A stretch of 64,000 bases of DNA from Megalobrama amblycephala. Its lineage: Eukaryota; Chordata; Actinopteri; Cypriniformes; Xenocyprididae. The position numbers and the translations under genes are program-made. Positions 36,422 through 47,544 of this stretch are shown piece after piece (the first letter of the stretch is position 1; the number at the start of each line of letters is the position of its first letter). The stretch covers positions 39,602,674 to 39,666,673 of the forward strand of contig NC_063061.1 of assembly GCF_018812025.1 (NCBI RefSeq). Direction: 5' to 3'. A model generated the notes under the pieces. That model was given only the letters and a program-made list of their open reading frames with translations, was not told where the DNA came from and ran no database searches.

Positions 36422-37418
36422 TATCACTTACATTTGAGCCCATAGTGTACAAGTGGTAACTAAATTTATTTTTTTTAAATACAGAGATAATATATTAGAA
36501 GCACATTTTAGTTCATATTTCATGCTGTCTCACAGCATGACTAGTGGATCTTCTAGATCTAGATCTTCTGCATATTACAATTTTATATGCAATACATGAA
36601 TGTGTTTGATTCATATAATGCCCTATTTCTGTTTCCTCCTATAATATTCTGTATTCTTGAGTTAACTAAAGCTATTGTAAGAATACAGCTGATAAATGTT
36701 TGAGCAGCAGTTGTTTCTTTGGTGGAGTTCATCATGTCTGATCTTCAGAAACACCAGCACTAACATCAGTCTGATCTCAAAGTTATGAAAAACTTCACTG
36801 ATGGAAAAACACATTTTTCTCACTGAGTTTCAGTCATAGAAACACAAAGATGAAAATAAGCCCAAACCGTTTCAGTAAACAAATATTCTTCATATTTATT
36901 TGAACATGAAGTGTTATTCTTGGTAGTACACATTCATTACAGTGAAATTCATTCTAAAAAGTCATTCTGAAAAATGATGAATTAGTTAATTTTCCTATAG
37001 TCACATCCAGCAGTTATAGTGTTCTTGATCTCCACCAGAGGGCGCTGCTCTCGACAGGGTGCTGATGATGTTTGTGTCACGTGAGTTGATGGAGATGGCA
37101 GGAAAGGAGTTTAATTCCAGCATGGAGAAGCTCACCTGGTTTCTCAGCTCTAGTGGATTTCCCTCTGCTCAGCTCTTGAACTATATGGTTATATCAGTGT
37201 TATTAAAGTTTCATAACAGATGGTGATATTTGAGCTGTATAAAGTGCTCTATCCATCACACAAGCTTTCCTGATTTGTCTTCAGTGATGGAACCATCATC
37301 TTCCTCATGAACACAGCACAAGTCTGGCAGGTCCTGCTGCAGTTTTGATAGTTTTATGTTCTGAAGCTTTTCTTCACGCTGCTACAGTATTATCTCTTGT
37401 TTTGTGAATGTCAATCTT
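36420..37418. other. Non-coding segment of the duplicated backbone
   Basis: About 36600-36690 matches 6385-6470 (ATAATGCCCTATTTCTGTTT, CTTGAGTTAACT), which places this block in the same segmental duplication. A possible minus-strand donor, AACCAG|GTGAGCTT, lies at about 37135, but no complete exon could be supported. Confidence 0.4.
37032..37049 (+). promoter_or_regulatory. Strong CTCF-like motif
   Basis: CCACCAGAGGGCGCTGCT matches the vertebrate CTCF core CCASYAGRKGGCRSY at every informative position. This is the best such match seen in the window. Many CTCF-like sites in vertebrates are carried by repeats, so function is an inference. Confidence 0.5.
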
Positions 37419-37419
37419 T

Positions 37420-37700
37420 TGGGCCGATGGAAAGGTTTTGGTTCAGTGTTGAAGACAGTGTCACAGTCAGCAGTGTGGTGTGTCACGTGTTCATGACTTC
37501 CTTTCTGTGCACATCATCTTTCTATGTGTTCTCCAGGAATGATAGTATTAGTAAAACAGATCGTTTCTGCAGCAGAGCTCATTCTCATTCATTCACACCA
37601 AACTTTCCAATGCAGTCAGGCCAAATATTATCATCATCCCCAACTCTGGCATTCATATCACCCAACAAGACTGTGTTCAGCTTCAGGAGATGATCTGAGT
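37420..37700 (-). pseudogene. LINE endonuclease fragment
   Basis: On the minus strand the frame LLGDMNARVGDDDNIWPDCI followed by GKFGVN is typical of the apurinic-type endonuclease of LINEs, where GDxNARVG is a catalytic motif containing the conserved Asp and Asn. Two in-frame stops follow, and the downstream part is recognisable only weakly. A dead 5' fragment of a retrotransposon ORF2. The plus-strand frames over it are shadows. Confidence 0.7.
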
Positions 37701-37982
37701 TCATTTCTGATCTTTATCTGCTGGTTTACAGTAAGTGTTTCTGCAATAGGCAGATGTTACTCAAATTATATAACTGTGGCTGGTGTTGAGTCTAAAGAAA
37801 GATATCCATTAATGGAGCAATCATAAGTGTTTTTTTATTTATTTTTTTAAATCATATAAATATATGACACACACAAGTGAAACCAGCATGTGGTAAAAGA
37901 CACATGGTATTACACTCAAGGTTCAAAGTGCTTTATTTATCACAGACACATGTGATGCATGTAGTGAAATGGTTTTCCCCTA

Positions 37983-38060
37983 GTCAAGTCAAGTCACCGT
38001 TATTTCAACAGCACTTTTTACAATGCAGATTGTGTCAAAGCAGCTTTACAGTGATAACTG
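37983..38060. repeat. Conserved teleost repeat core
   Basis: TCAAGTCAAGTCACCGTTAT, followed by CAGATTGTGTCAAAGCAGCT, is characteristic of a repeat found across teleost genomes (recognised from memory). Class not assigned. Confidence 0.5.
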
Positions 38061-38116
38061 GTATATAATTTTGCTGCACAGCAGCTCTTAAAGAAAATGG
38101 TGTCATTGTCCAGCTT

Positions 38117-38945
38117 AAAGGTGCCCTCGAATGAAAAATTGAATTTATAGTTCAGTACATGGAAATGACATACAGTGAGTCTCAAACTCCATTGTTTCCT
38201 CCTTCTTATGTAAATCTCATTTGTTTAAAAGACCTCCGAGGAACAGCGACTGTTACGTAACAGTCAGGGTGTACGCCCCAATATTTGCATATGCCAGCCC
38301 ATGTTTCCAACATTATCAAAGGGATTACACAAGGGCAGCCAGTATTAACGTCTGGAGCTGCACAACCAAATCATCAGACAAGGTAAGCAAGCAAGAACAA
38401 TAGCGAAAAATGGCAGATGGAGCAATAATAACTGACATGATCCATGATAACATGATATTTTTAGTGATATTTGTAAATTGTCTTTCTAAATGTTTCGTTA
38501 GCATGTTGCTAATGTACTGTTAAATGTGGTTAAAGTTACCATCGTTTCTTACTGTATTCACGGAGACAAGAGCCGTCATTATTTTCATTATTAAACACTT
38601 GCAGTCTGTATAATTCATAAACACAACTTCATTCTTTATAAATCTCTCCAACAGAGTAGCATTAGCCGTTAGCCACGGAGCACTATCAAACTCATTCAAA
38701 ATCAGAAGTAAACAATATAACAGTATACAATACTCACATAATCTGACGCATGCATGCCGCATGCATGACGAACACTTTGTAAAGATCTATTTTGAGGGTT
38801 ATATTAGCTGTGTAAACTTTGTTTATGCACTGTTCAAGGCAAGCGCGAGCTCTGTGGGCGTGGAGCAGGGGATTTAAAGGGGCCGCAGCATTAATCGACG
38901 CGTTTATAATGATGCCCCAAAATAGGCAGTTAAAAAGTCTTAGGC
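38117..38945. repeat. Dispersed repeat, longest copy in the window
   Basis: Begins AAAGGTGCCCTCGAATGAAA. Its first 230 bp match the interrupted copy at 33155-34735, and 38500-38660 matches 32770-32930 in reverse orientation. No transposase frame, so it is non-autonomous or truncated. Confidence 0.7.
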
Positions 38946-39669
38946 AGTGAAAGTCTTTAATAATTCTTTTAGTCTGGTCCTGCATCTCTGAGTGTAAATG
39001 TTTTTGATGCCGAGGAGAAGTCCTGATGGCTTGACTGCAGACTATACACTGAAGCGGACTGATATCAGCTTGTTCTGGAGCATAATCTAACAAGAAAATA
39101 AGTGTGTTGGTTTCAAATCTGCATCAGTGACTCTCAGTTAGAGCGCTGCAGTTCCCCTTTTCACCACAGATTCACAGTGGATTATTGGGGGGCGCTGTAG
39201 AGCCGGACAGACTCAAACACTCTCTGTCCCGTAAGCGCACAGTGCATGTGACGTGAAATTTGTCATCAGAAGAGTACACCCACATACACACACAGGTCAC
39301 ATGTGCATTAATTTTTTTTGCAGTAATTAGTTTATCCAAAAGTGCTCTGGGGGCGTCGATTCACAAGGTAGTCAAAGAAAAACTGCATAAACAGATCATG
39401 AACGCTAGTGATGGGGGAGAAAAAGCTCTAAAACGGTTCGAAAATGACTGATGGTTTCACTAGATAAGACTCTTATTCCTCGTCTGGTATCGTTTAAAGC
39501 CCTTTGAAGCTGCACTGAAACTGTCATTTTGACCTTCAACCGTTTGGACTCCATTGAAGTCCACTATATGGAGAATAATCCTGGAATATTTATTTTCGAC
39601 TATAGAAAGAAAGACATGAACATCTTGGATGACATGGGGGTGAATAAATTATCAGGAAAAATTTATTTG
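38946..39669. repeat. DNA repeat that received the young Gypsy element
   Basis: About 39440-39669 (CCATTGAAGTCCACTATATG, GAAAGAAAGACATGAACATC, GACATGGGGGTGAATAAATT) resembles a known cyprinid repeat and continues on the far side of the retrotransposon at 47057 (TGACCTAGTCCTTTTATG). The remainder, 38946-39440, is unassigned. Confidence 0.55.
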
Positions 39670-39673
39670 AAAG

Positions 39674-40072
39674 TGTTGCATGCCGAAATAAATGAAGTTC
39701 CAGGCGTGCTTGGTTTGATGGGTTCGTTTAATGTTGTTTTTTTTGCTTACACGTATTCGTAGTTCACAAATCTGCCTGCCTTTTTCAACCAATGCCAAAA
39801 CAACTAATTCTCTCGCTTGTCATTTACGCCCGCACCTTTCTTCCGCGGACGCCCTCTCCTGTCTGATCACTAAAACAACATGCCTGCTTGAGCATTACTC
39901 ACATTAAGCAGGATTTTATGCATTTGCACCAACATTTTTAACCCCAACCATACATTTAGAAAACATAACCATCAAAATGAACTATACAAAATAAAATAAA
40001 GACATATGGGGGGGTACGCTCTCTTTAACCATTAACATTAACATCACAGGGAATGTTATTATGAGCCCCACA
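39674..40072 (-). repeat. 3' LTR of the young Gypsy element
   Basis: Begins TGTTGCATGCCGAAATAAAT and ends GAGCCCCACA on the plus strand (element reads on the minus strand). Near-identical to 46655-47052. Confidence 0.95.
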
Positions 40073-40083
40073 CTCTCCCCTCC
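40073..40083 (-). other. Polypurine tract
   Basis: The minus strand reads GGAGGGGAGAG directly before the 3' LTR, the expected plus-strand DNA primer for reverse transcription. Confidence 0.8.
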
Positions 40084-40513
40084 AAAAATGAATGCCGACT
40101 TGGCATTCCATCGTTCCAAGCATCTCTGTCCTCAACATTAGAGCAAAGTAGTACATAAGGGAGTCAGTCTCTATACTTGATGCTAATTTGTCTTGCAACT
40201 GTCTTCGGATGACATGTATCTCCCCCTTCATGCCATCTGCTGGAGTAGACACCACTGGCCACATGATGTCTGAAAGATTGCTCCGTCATGCAACGGGCCA
40301 CACATCAAGTGCTGAAAGGTTGGAACCTTAGACATAGTCTATGCTCTATAAACAGACCCACATTATAAGCTATTATGACTGTATCACTATAGTTTAGCAA
40401 TTTATGTGCCATTGTCTGTTTACTGGAACTGTATGTATATTAAATAAAACAATCTCATGAACTTTCTCTTACTTATGAACTTTATGAACTGTTTTTACGA
40501 CTTCACTTAGCAA
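40084..40513 (-). other. 3' untranslated region of the young Gypsy element
   Basis: 430 bp between the pol stop and the polypurine tract. A 79-residue frame (40025-40264, starting MWPVVSTPADGMKGE) runs through the polypurine tract into the LTR. It has no signal peptide, membrane segment or known domain, so I do not call an env gene. Confidence 0.6.
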
Positions 40514-43500
40514 CTATGAAATCAAAGAACCTCTATGTGTGAGAGAGGGTTTGCCTAATGTATCATACGTCAGTGTTGTGGGTGGATGTCTTTGTCTTAA
40601 AGGATACTTTCTCTGTGGCAGGTGAGTTACTGCTGGGCTGATGTCATCTGCTTCATCTGATGATGTCACCTGCCCCCCTTCTGCCATCTCCTTGTCATCT
40701 TCCACTTCATTTGCAAACGCTTCTGAGTTTCCGTCCTCTTCATCACACCTGGGCAGTACATGCTCACCATCTGACTGCTGGTCCAATGCTCCTTCAGTAG
40801 CTTTTAAATGGAACTCATCCTCTTCAGGTCTCAGCTGGCTTTCGTTCTCTGTAATTTGCTGTATTGGCAAGGTCGTCACGCCTCTCCAGTCATCCTCATC
40901 CTCTGAGTCCTCTTCAGTTACAGCATCCTCTTGATGTGTGTCTTTTTTTCCTTTTGTCTTTGTCTCTTTTCGCCCTAATTGTGTTTTACTGCTCTTTTGT
41001 TGGTTGTTGTCAGCAGGTAGGAAGTCGCAAGGCAGCAACAAGTTTCTGTGAAGGACCCGTGCTTCCCCAGGGCCATGCTCTGGCTTAACTACATACACTG
41101 GGCCGTCTTCATACTTCCTTTCTGTCACAACATGCACTCTGTCCTCCCAGTATGACCGGAGCTTTCCCGGACCACCTCTTTCTCCACAATTCCTCACCAA
41201 CACTCTGCTTCCTGGCTGGAGATCTGTTCCATATATTTTCTTGTCGTAGCCTTGTTTTGCTCTCCTCTGCTCCTTCTGCACTGTTCTTGATGCCAATTCA
41301 TATGCCTCTTTCATGCGCTTTCTCCACTTGGCGGCATAATCACTGTGCGACTCTCCACACTCCCTTGGCTTCAGGCCAAACATTACATCAACAGGCAGCC
41401 TTGGGTGTCGTCCATACATGAGGTAGTACGGGGCATAACCTGTCACTTCACTTCGCGTACAGTTATACGCGTGGACAACCTTGTTAAGGGAGCTCTTCCA
41501 GTCAGCTTTGGCTTGACTCGGCAGGCATCTTAACATTGACAACAATGTTCTATTAAATCTTTCCACCTGCCCGTTTCCAGCAGGATGGTAGGGAGTCGTG
41601 TGGGAGCGTTGGATATCGCAGAGTTCCTCCATGTGGGTGAACAACTTGTTCTCAAATTCCCTTCCCTGATCATGGTGGAGTTTAGTGGGGAATCCGTACC
41701 TGAGAACAAAGTCGCCAAAGATTTTTTCTGCAGCTGTTTTTGCAGATTTGTTTTTGCAGGCATACGCTTGGGCAAAGCGTGTGAAGTGGTCCATTAATAC
41801 TAGGATGTATTCATAGCCACCCTTGCAGCCTTCCAGATGCAGAAAATCCACTGATACCAGTTCAAAAGGGTAAGTCGTCACTATGTTTACCAGTGGTGCT
41901 CTCGTTGTCCTATTTGGACGCTTGCGTTTCAGACAGCTACACACTTTGGTGACATAATGTTCCACATTTGCCTGCATGTGAGGCCAATAGAACCTGTCCC
42001 GGATAAGGCTCAGTGTGCGCTCCACTCCTTGGTGTCCCATCTCCTCATGAAGCTCCTTTAACACCAAGTGAAAGTATTTTCTAGGCAACACTGTCTGGGA
42101 TCGTCCTGCTGATTGTCGACACAGTATTCCCTTTTCATCTAAAAACAACTTTTTTCTCTGCCTGTACAGAACAGTCAACTCATCACGACGGCCTCGTCCC
42201 ACCAACCTTGGCCAACGTTCTGCTAGAATGTATTCCCGCACTTTTCCAAGTACCGGATCTTGTTCTTGGGCTGTTTTGAGTTCTTCGGGAGTCACTTTGT
42301 TCACTTGTGATGTTCCTTGCTCCTGCTCAGCCTCAGAGCAAATTGTAGCTATGGTGATCGGGCACATCCAGGGCTCTTCTTCCTCTGGCTTCAGGAGAAG
42401 TGCATTCGTGACAGCAGCTATGACTCTTGGACTGGCCTCCTGTGAACAGGCCTGCATGTAACTCTCCATGTCTAAAGGCATCCTCGACAGTCCATCAGCA
42501 TCCCGGTGTGTGCGGCCTGGTCTATATTTGATAGTAAAATTGTAGTCAGCCAACTCTGCTATCCATCGGTGGGTGGTGGCATTGAGCTTAGCCGTGGACA
42601 ACACATATGTCAGCGGGTTGTTGTCCGTATAGACCACAAAGGAAGTTGCGTGATAAAGGTATTCACGGAATCGCTCACTAATAGCCCATTTCATTGCAAG
42701 GAATTCCAGTTTCCCCGAGTGCAAATGATAATTCTTCTCCGGAACCGTTAGTGTCCGTGATCCATAGCCAATCACCACCAGCTTCCCTTGCTGCCTCTGA
42801 TATAGTATGGCTCCCAGTCCATCTTGTGACGCATCACAATGCAAGATGAAGGGCTGTTCGAAATCAGGGTAGCCGATGATTGGGGGGTGAAGCAAGAACT
42901 CAAGCAGCTGGTTGAGGACATTCTGGTGTTGTTCTGTCCAAGTTATAGAATGACTGGAATTAAGCTGTGCTAATTTTCTCCCTTTTCCCACACTCTTCTT
43001 ACAGCTTTCCCCTTTACCACCTGCCACTTTTCCTGGCGGCTTTCCTGCTGACAATAGTTCATAGAGGGGTTTAGCAATTTGGGAAAAACTGGGAATGTAT
43101 GTGCGATAATATGACAGGAACCCCAGCAGTTGTCTCAAGTCACCCACCGTCTTAGGCTTACGGTCTCTTAGTGCTTGTACGGGTGCAATTTCCTTGGGGT
43201 CCATAGTATAGCCTCCTTTAGAGACTATTTTACCCAGGAACTTTACCTCAGCCCTGAACAATTCACACTTCTTAGCTGTGAGCTTCACCCCATGTCTCTG
43301 GTAACGGCGTAACACTTCTCTGACATCACAGAGATGCTCCTCGAATGTCTTACTGTGCACAAGGTTATCATCCAAGTATGGAAGGCAGGTGTCATCCCTC
43401 AGTCCTGCTAAACATTCCTCCATACTGCGCTGGAACTCGGCGGGGGCAGAGGACAGCCCAAAAGGGATCCGGACCCATTCATAAAGGCCCCAAGGCGTTA

Positions 43501-44926
43501 TGAAAGCTGTGTATGGTCGGCTGCCCTCCTCCACGAACCCCTGATGATACGCCTTCCCCTGATCCAGGACTGAGAACCATGCACTCCCACTTAAGCTGTT
43601 TAGCATGTCCTGTACCCGTGGAATAGGGTGACGGTCTGGGACGGATTTGCGGTTGAGCTCGCGGTAATCTATACATAGGCGTAAACTACCATCTTTCTTC
43701 CGTACACAGACGATCGGGGATGCATAAGAGGAGCGAGACTTCTTAATCCATCCTTTATTCAGAAGGTCTTCCAAGTATTCTTTCACCTCTTTATGTAGCG
43801 GTTTTGGCACAGAGACATAAGTACGCTTTACTGGAGACATGTCACTTAAGCGGATTTTCATTTTGAGGGATGGGATGCACCCCACATCATCCTCATCCTT
43901 CGAGAACGCTGCACACTCCTCCCTCAGCAGCTGCTTAACTTTTCTCTGTTGCTCTGGCGTGAGATGATCAATTGACACTGGTGGGTCCCACAGATTTCCA
44001 TTAGCATCCTGGCCGGTGTTGTCAAACCCGTTCAGAGATGTTACATCTTTACTTTCAGTGACCACCACTCCTGCTATCACACTATCACCACTGTCAGTCC
44101 GGTCTGACTCTACAATAGCGGGTTTTGTGTCTGCTGGATAAATGGCTCGGACTCGCTGTACTCGTCCTAGTATAGTGCGGGGAGCCAGCATAATGTCCAC
44201 ATTGCTGATGTTGGTTACTGGGATGTGAACTTTTGTCAAGTTTCCATTCTGTAGACTGATTACCATTCTAGCTACATCCAGTCCCTCAGGCCACTGTGGA
44301 ATAACTTCTGGCTCAAACAGGACTTCCTGCTTTGAAACAAGAGGACCAGCCCTCACTCCACACTTCACCATTTTTGTCTGTCCTGCTGCAACTACTGTAG
44401 TAATTCGTCCAACTTTCACTACTCCTTCTCTCTCGACTCGGTCCCCATTTTGTATCATTCGTATCAATACAACAGCTTTTTTGCAGTCACAAGAGAAAGC
44501 TTCCTTTACCACTTCTGAGATGACATCAGGGTGCTGCTCCATTCCCTCTGTCACCAGCTGCTGAATAACATTGTAGCCAATGATTGGAGGCTGCCCCACG
44601 CCTTGTTCATTTGAGACAAGCACTGGCACCAGGAGTTCTGCCTGGGACCCTTTTTTTGGTCCTAGTTGGAATTTCAGCTCCACCCATCCAGAGAAGGGTA
44701 TATCAGTTTGATTTGCTGCTCGACCAATGAGCGTTTCACCTTCATCCAGCAGCTCATTCAGGCTGCGTGTCTCAATGTGAGGAAAGCAAGTTCTTCTCCA
44801 TTCCTCATTGACAATGGTCACCTGCGATCCAGTGTCCCAGAGCGCCTGCACCGGCACGCCTTCAAAGAAGCAGTCAACCATACATCTTGGACCAATGAGG
44901 TTCTCCAATCTCGCTCGATGCCGCAA
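40514..44926 (-). CDS. pol: Gypsy Pol polyprotein: protease, RT, RNase H, integrase
   Basis: 1470 residues, uninterrupted. Aspartic protease motif [12 protein letters not shown] at residues 28-39. Reverse transcriptase from about 370 to 570, with [13 protein letters not shown] and the catalytic YLDD at 517-520. RNase H from about 694 ([18 protein letters not shown] at 766-772). Integrase zinc region [11 protein letters not shown] at 960-970 with Cys996/Cys998, then the DDE triad D1027 (SVDFLH), D1086 (HHDQGRE) and E1122 (GQVERFN), spacing D-58-D-35-E. The C-terminal 200 residues are acidic and repetitive; no chromodomain. The frame has no ATG at its 5' end. It is open from 44995, overlaps gag by about 40 nt in the +1 frame, and is probably made as a Gag-Pol fusion by +1 frameshifting (inference). 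Confidence 0.96.
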   Translation of the reverse strand: MRHRARLENLIGPRCMVDCFFEGVPVQALWDTGSQVTIVNEEWRRTCFPHIETRSLNELLDEGETLIGRAANQTDIPFSGWVELKFQLGPKKGSQAELLVPVLVSNEQGVGQPPIIGYNVIQQLVTEGMEQHPDVISEVVKEAFSCDCKKAVVLIRMIQNGDRVEREGVVKVGRITTVVAAGQTKMVKCGVRAGPLVSKQEVLFEPEVIPQWPEGLDVARMVISLQNGNLTKVHIPVTNISNVDIMLAPRTILGRVQRVRAIYPADTKPAIVESDRTDSGDSVIAGVVVTESKDVTSLNGFDNTGQDANGNLWDPPVSIDHLTPEQQRKVKQLLREECAAFSKDEDDVGCIPSLKMKIRLSDMSPVKRTYVSVPKPLHKEVKEYLEDLLNKGWIKKSRSSYASPIVCVRKKDGSLRLCIDYRELNRKSVPDRHPIPRVQDMLNSLSGSAWFSVLDQGKAYHQGFVEEGSRPYTAFITPWGLYEWVRIPFGLSSAPAEFQRSMEECLAGLRDDTCLPYLDDNLVHSKTFEEHLCDVREVLRRYQRHGVKLTAKKCELFRAEVKFLGKIVSKGGYTMDPKEIAPVQALRDRKPKTVGDLRQLLGFLSYYRTYIPSFSQIAKPLYELLSAGKPPGKVAGGKGESCKKSVGKGRKLAQLNSSHSITWTEQHQNVLNQLLEFLLHPPIIGYPDFEQPFILHCDASQDGLGAILYQRQQGKLVVIGYGSRTLTVPEKNYHLHSGKLEFLAMKWAISERFREYLYHATSFVVYTDNNPLTYVLSTAKLNATTHRWIAELADYNFTIKYRPGRTHRDADGLSRMPLDMESYMQACSQEASPRVIAAVTNALLLKPEEEEPWMCPITIATICSEAEQEQGTSQVNKVTPEELKTAQEQDPVLGKVREYILAERWPRLVGRGRRDELTVLYRQRKKLFLDEKGILCRQSAGRSQTVLPRKYFHLVLKELHEEMGHQGVERTLSLIRDRFYWPHMQANVEHYVTKVCSCLKRKRPNRTTRAPLVNIVTTYPFELVSVDFLHLEGCKGGYEYILVLMDHFTRFAQAYACKNKSAKTAAEKIFGDFVLRYGFPTKLHHDQGREFENKLFTHMEELCDIQRSHTTPYHPAGNGQVERFNRTLLSMLRCLPSQAKADWKSSLNKVVHAYNCTRSEVTGYAPYYLMYGRHPRLPVDVMFGLKPRECGESHSDYAAKWRKRMKEAYELASRTVQKEQRRAKQGYDKKIYGTDLQPGSRVLVRNCGERGGPGKLRSYWEDRVHVVTERKYEDGPVYVVKPEHGPGEARVLHRNLLLPCDFLPADNNQQKSSKTQLGRKETKTKGKKDTHQEDAVTEEDSEDEDDWRGVTTLPIQQITENESQLRPEEDEFHLKATEGALDQQSDGEHVLPRCDEEDGNSEAFANEVEDDKEMAEGGQVTSSDEADDISPAVTHLPQRKYPLRQRHPPTTLTYDTLGKPSLTHRGSLIS

Positions 44927-44954
44927 GGGTATGTGGTTGGTGTAGGTGGCAGCT

Positions 44955-45998
44955 CTAGCATGCTCTGTTTTTCCTCTTTGCTCTAGCTCCTGCCTCTAGC
45001 TGTTTAATTCTTTGCCGCAGGAGCTCTTGAGTTTTCTCTTGTGGACCACTGTAGCCCAAGATGGTGGTTGAGCTGTCTGGTCTCATGGAATGAACTGATA
45101 TTTTTACATCGCTCCTCCCTTCTGCTGGATTCTTTGGCGCTCTACAGCCCCGGGCAGCATGACCCACAACTCCGCATCTGAAGCAGTGTTCACATCGATC
45201 CTCTTCACCTTTCTCCTGACATGCTCTGCATCCCTTTCTGTAGCTGGATCTTCCCCTTGCCATACGTTCAGGAGGGTTGTTTTGGTTTTTCCTGAGTTCT
45301 GCAACTTCCTCTCTCAGGAGTTTGACCATCTCATATAACTCTGTTTCTCTGCGCCCCTCCACTGCTGGTGTATCTCTGCTTTTTCGCCTGACTATATCAC
45401 TTGACTGTTCCTGAACCAACACCTTGGCAGTCATCTCATCCTGCCTGCATGGATGGGCCTGCATTTCTGGACAGAGTTTGTGTACTTTTGCCACTTTACT
45501 TGCAGTGTTCTTCTTTTGTTTATTCAGTCTCTCTATCTCATCACCAGCGGCTTCATTCATTTTGTTTATCAACATTTCGTCAGAGATCTTTGAATCATCC
45601 AAGTACGGCCTCAGCTGAAATTTAATATTATCACTGATCAGCCCTGTGCTAATAGAGCGTAGGAATTTCTTCTGAACGTGCTCTGTACTGAAGTACTCAC
45701 CGCCCTCTTCACAGGTGTGCAGCAGCTTCTCTTTTAACTCAATGGCTCTGAATAGAAATGCTTGTGGAGATTCATTGGCATTTTGAGTGATGTTCAACAA
45801 TTTGTAGTACAGGTCAGTAGAACTGTCCTCCTTGAAATGTCCCTTTAATATTGTTTTCAGCTGTGACAGAGTGAGATCTCTCTTGATTTCAAGCATATTG
45901 CGTAGACTCAATCCTGGGCTAATAGCTTTTATTACTGCTTCAATAATTTCTGCTTCACTATGGCCTCTTCTCAATCCTCTGTCCACCTGTGCATCAAA
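44955..45998 (-). pseudogene. gag: Gag C-terminal part: capsid and zinc knuckles
   Basis: About 347 codons open from 45998. A capsid-like helical region (AFLFRAIELKEKLLH) is followed by a coiled-coil-like stretch (LYEMVKLLREEVAELRK) and a Cys-rich end with CRACQEKGEEDRCEHC pairs and the CCHC knuckle CFRCGVVGHAARGC (C-x2-C-x4-H-x4-C), which binds genomic RNA. No ATG starts it. It is in the -1 frame relative to the N-terminal gag frame and overlaps it by about 28 nt, without a recognisable -1 slippery heptamer. I infer a copy-specific indel, so this gag is probably inactive. A genuine recoding site is the alternative. Confidence 0.8.
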
Positions 45999-46534
45999 TT
46001 AGTGAATGACAATTTATCTTTTTGTCCGCTCTCTCCAATTTGACCACAAACTTTGAAATCCCTCCTTACAGTGACTTCAGGGGCAAGACAAGTAAATGGT
46101 CGCTGTTCTAGGGGCCGATTTTGAACAATTTCATCCTCTTTTCCTTTTATTTTTACCATCTTATCTCTCATCTCCGTATTTTGCGTGTGCATTTTAAAGT
46201 GACTTTGCTGTAAATATGTCTCATCCACAGTATACTTTTCAGCCTGTGAAATGTCTGTCGCATTTTTAATACTGCCGCCGTCATTTTCATCGTCCTCTCT
46301 CTCTCCCTGCGTTTCCATGAACGTCAACATTGACAACAGAAAATGCTTTGCTACGTCTTCTTCCTCGCGTTCAATCACAGCATCGATCGACTCAGTTACT
46401 CTCTTGATAAGTGCGCGCTTAGTGGGGGCGTTTTCGAGAGAGATTTTGTTACAATCACATACCTCTTTCACTTGATCGAGCCGCAACAGCCACAGTCTCT
46501 CTGTTACACTTTCGGCCAGGGCTTCCAGATCCAT
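45971..46534 (-). CDS. gag: Gag N-terminal part
   Basis: 187 residues from an ATG at 46534, the first suitable start after the primer-binding site. The N-terminus MDLEALAESVTERLWLLRLD, then VKEVCDCNKISLENAPTKRA, resembles a SAP-like helical start seen in some fish Gypsy Gag proteins (from memory). The middle is acidic. The frame ends at TGA (45971-45973) while the capsid/zinc-knuckle part continues in the -1 frame. Confidence 0.75.
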   Translation of the reverse strand: MDLEALAESVTERLWLLRLDQVKEVCDCNKISLENAPTKRALIKRVTESIDAVIEREEEDVAKHFLLSMLTFMETQGEREDDENDGGSIKNATDISQAEKYTVDETYLQQSHFKMHTQNTEMRDKMVKIKGKEDEIVQNRPLEQRPFTCLAPEVTVRRDFKVCGQIGESGQKDKLSFTNLMHRWTED

Positions 46535-46632
46535 CTCGTGCTGATATTCACCCGCTTAGTCGGCCGAGAATCTCAGCGTTCTCTCTGGCTAGCTCTCTCT
46601 CTCGTGAACCCTTCGGCTCGCACTTCTTACAA

Positions 46633-46650
46633 ATCCCAGCGGTGCCTCCA
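46633..46650 (-). other. Primer-binding site matching tRNA-Thr(AGT)
   Basis: The plus strand reads ATCCCAGCGGTGCCTCCA, identical over 18 nt to the 3' end (with CCA) of vertebrate tRNA-Thr-AGT as I recall it. The minus strand is therefore complementary to that tRNA and lies four bases from the 5' LTR, as expected for the reverse-transcription primer. Confidence 0.85.
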
Positions 46651-46654
46651 AGTT

Positions 46655-47052
46655 TGTTGCATGCCGAAATAAATGAAGTTCCAGGCGTGCTTGGTTTGAT
46701 GGGTTCGTTTAATGTTGTTTTTTTGCTTACACTTATTCGTAGTTCACAAATCTGCCTGCCTTTTTCAACCAATGCCAAAACAACTAATTCTCTCGCTTGT
46801 CATTTACGCCCGCACCTTTCTTCCGCGGACGCCCTCTCCTGTCTGATCACTAAAACAACATGCCTGCTTGAGCATTACTCACATTAAGCAGGATTTTATG
46901 CATTTGCACCAACATTTTTAACCCCAACCATACATTTAGAAAACATAACCATCAAAATGAACTATACAAAATAAAATAAAGACATATGGGGGGGTACGCT
47001 CTCTTTAACCATTAACATTAACATCACAGGGAATGTTATTATGAGCCCCACA
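46655..47052 (-). repeat. 5' LTR of the young Gypsy element
   Basis: Same sequence and limits as 39674-40072 apart from one T fewer and one substitution. Promoter and polyadenylation signals would lie here; CATAAAATCC on the minus strand (about 46897) is a possible TATA-like box. Confidence 0.95.
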
Positions 47053-47056
47053 AAAG

Positions 47057-47544
47057 TGACCTAGTCCTTTTATGACATATAATGGTGACATTTTTCACCA
47101 TCATAACAGGAAACAGATTACTGCACTAAACTCAATAACAGAAAAGCTGCACGATCCTTCCAGCATGGCGGAAAAACAAAGAAGTTACCCAGAACTCGTC
47201 AGCTTCACATTCTCTATACGATATGATAATGAATATGTCACGGATTAGCACAGAGACAAAAAGGTAAGATCCAAGATGCAGCTTTAATGGAGTAGGTCCA
47301 ACGGGTGAAAACAAGAGTCCGGGTAGGAGTGCCCTCTAGTGGCCGATTAGGGCACTCTCACTAGTAATCATGACAGAATATGAACAATTATTATTGTGGA
47401 CACTTCAAAATACTGTGAATAATTATTTATTACGAATCACTCAGTGAGTGAAGGAGATGCACTGAATGAAAGTGCACGTTCACTCTCTGACAGCTGAGGG
47501 CGCTGATGGAACTGCAGAAATGCAGCGGTTACCCCGGAAAAGCC
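47057..47544. other. Flank of the Gypsy insertion with CTCF-like motifs
   Basis: The first about 25 bp continue the target repeat. AGTGCCCTCTAGTGGCC at 47328-47344 (reverse complement GGCCACTAGAGGGCACT) fits the CTCF consensus. A weaker match (GAGGGCGCTG) lies at about 47496. The minus-strand frame 47437-47667 is not supported as a gene. Confidence 0.4.

Larger units (their letters stand above)
39674..47052 (-). mobile_element. Full-length young Ty3/Gypsy LTR retrotransposon
   Basis: Two LTRs of about 399 and 398 bp differ at only two places seen (one T in a T-run, one G/T). They flank primer-binding site, gag, pol and polypurine tract in order on the minus strand. AAAG at 39670-39673 and 47053-47056 is a 4-bp target duplication. 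The element copies itself through RNA by its own Gag, protease, reverse transcriptase, RNase H and integrase. Pol is open over 1470 residues, but gag is split by a frame change. Confidence 0.96.

Noticed and set aside
37397..37826. Plus-strand frames of about 100 residues
   Set aside because: Opposite strand of the recognisable LINE endonuclease fragment.
40025..40264. Possible envelope gene of the young Gypsy element
   Set aside because: Only 79 residues, no signal peptide, membrane segment or cleavage motif, and it runs into the LTR.
46633..46650. tRNA gene fragment
   Set aside because: Only the 18-nt 3' end is present, beside an LTR; it is a primer-binding site, not a tRNA gene.
40641..46887. 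Many plus-strand frames across 40.6-46.9 kb
   Set aside because: Antisense shadows of gag-pol; Ser/Leu-rich, without domains.
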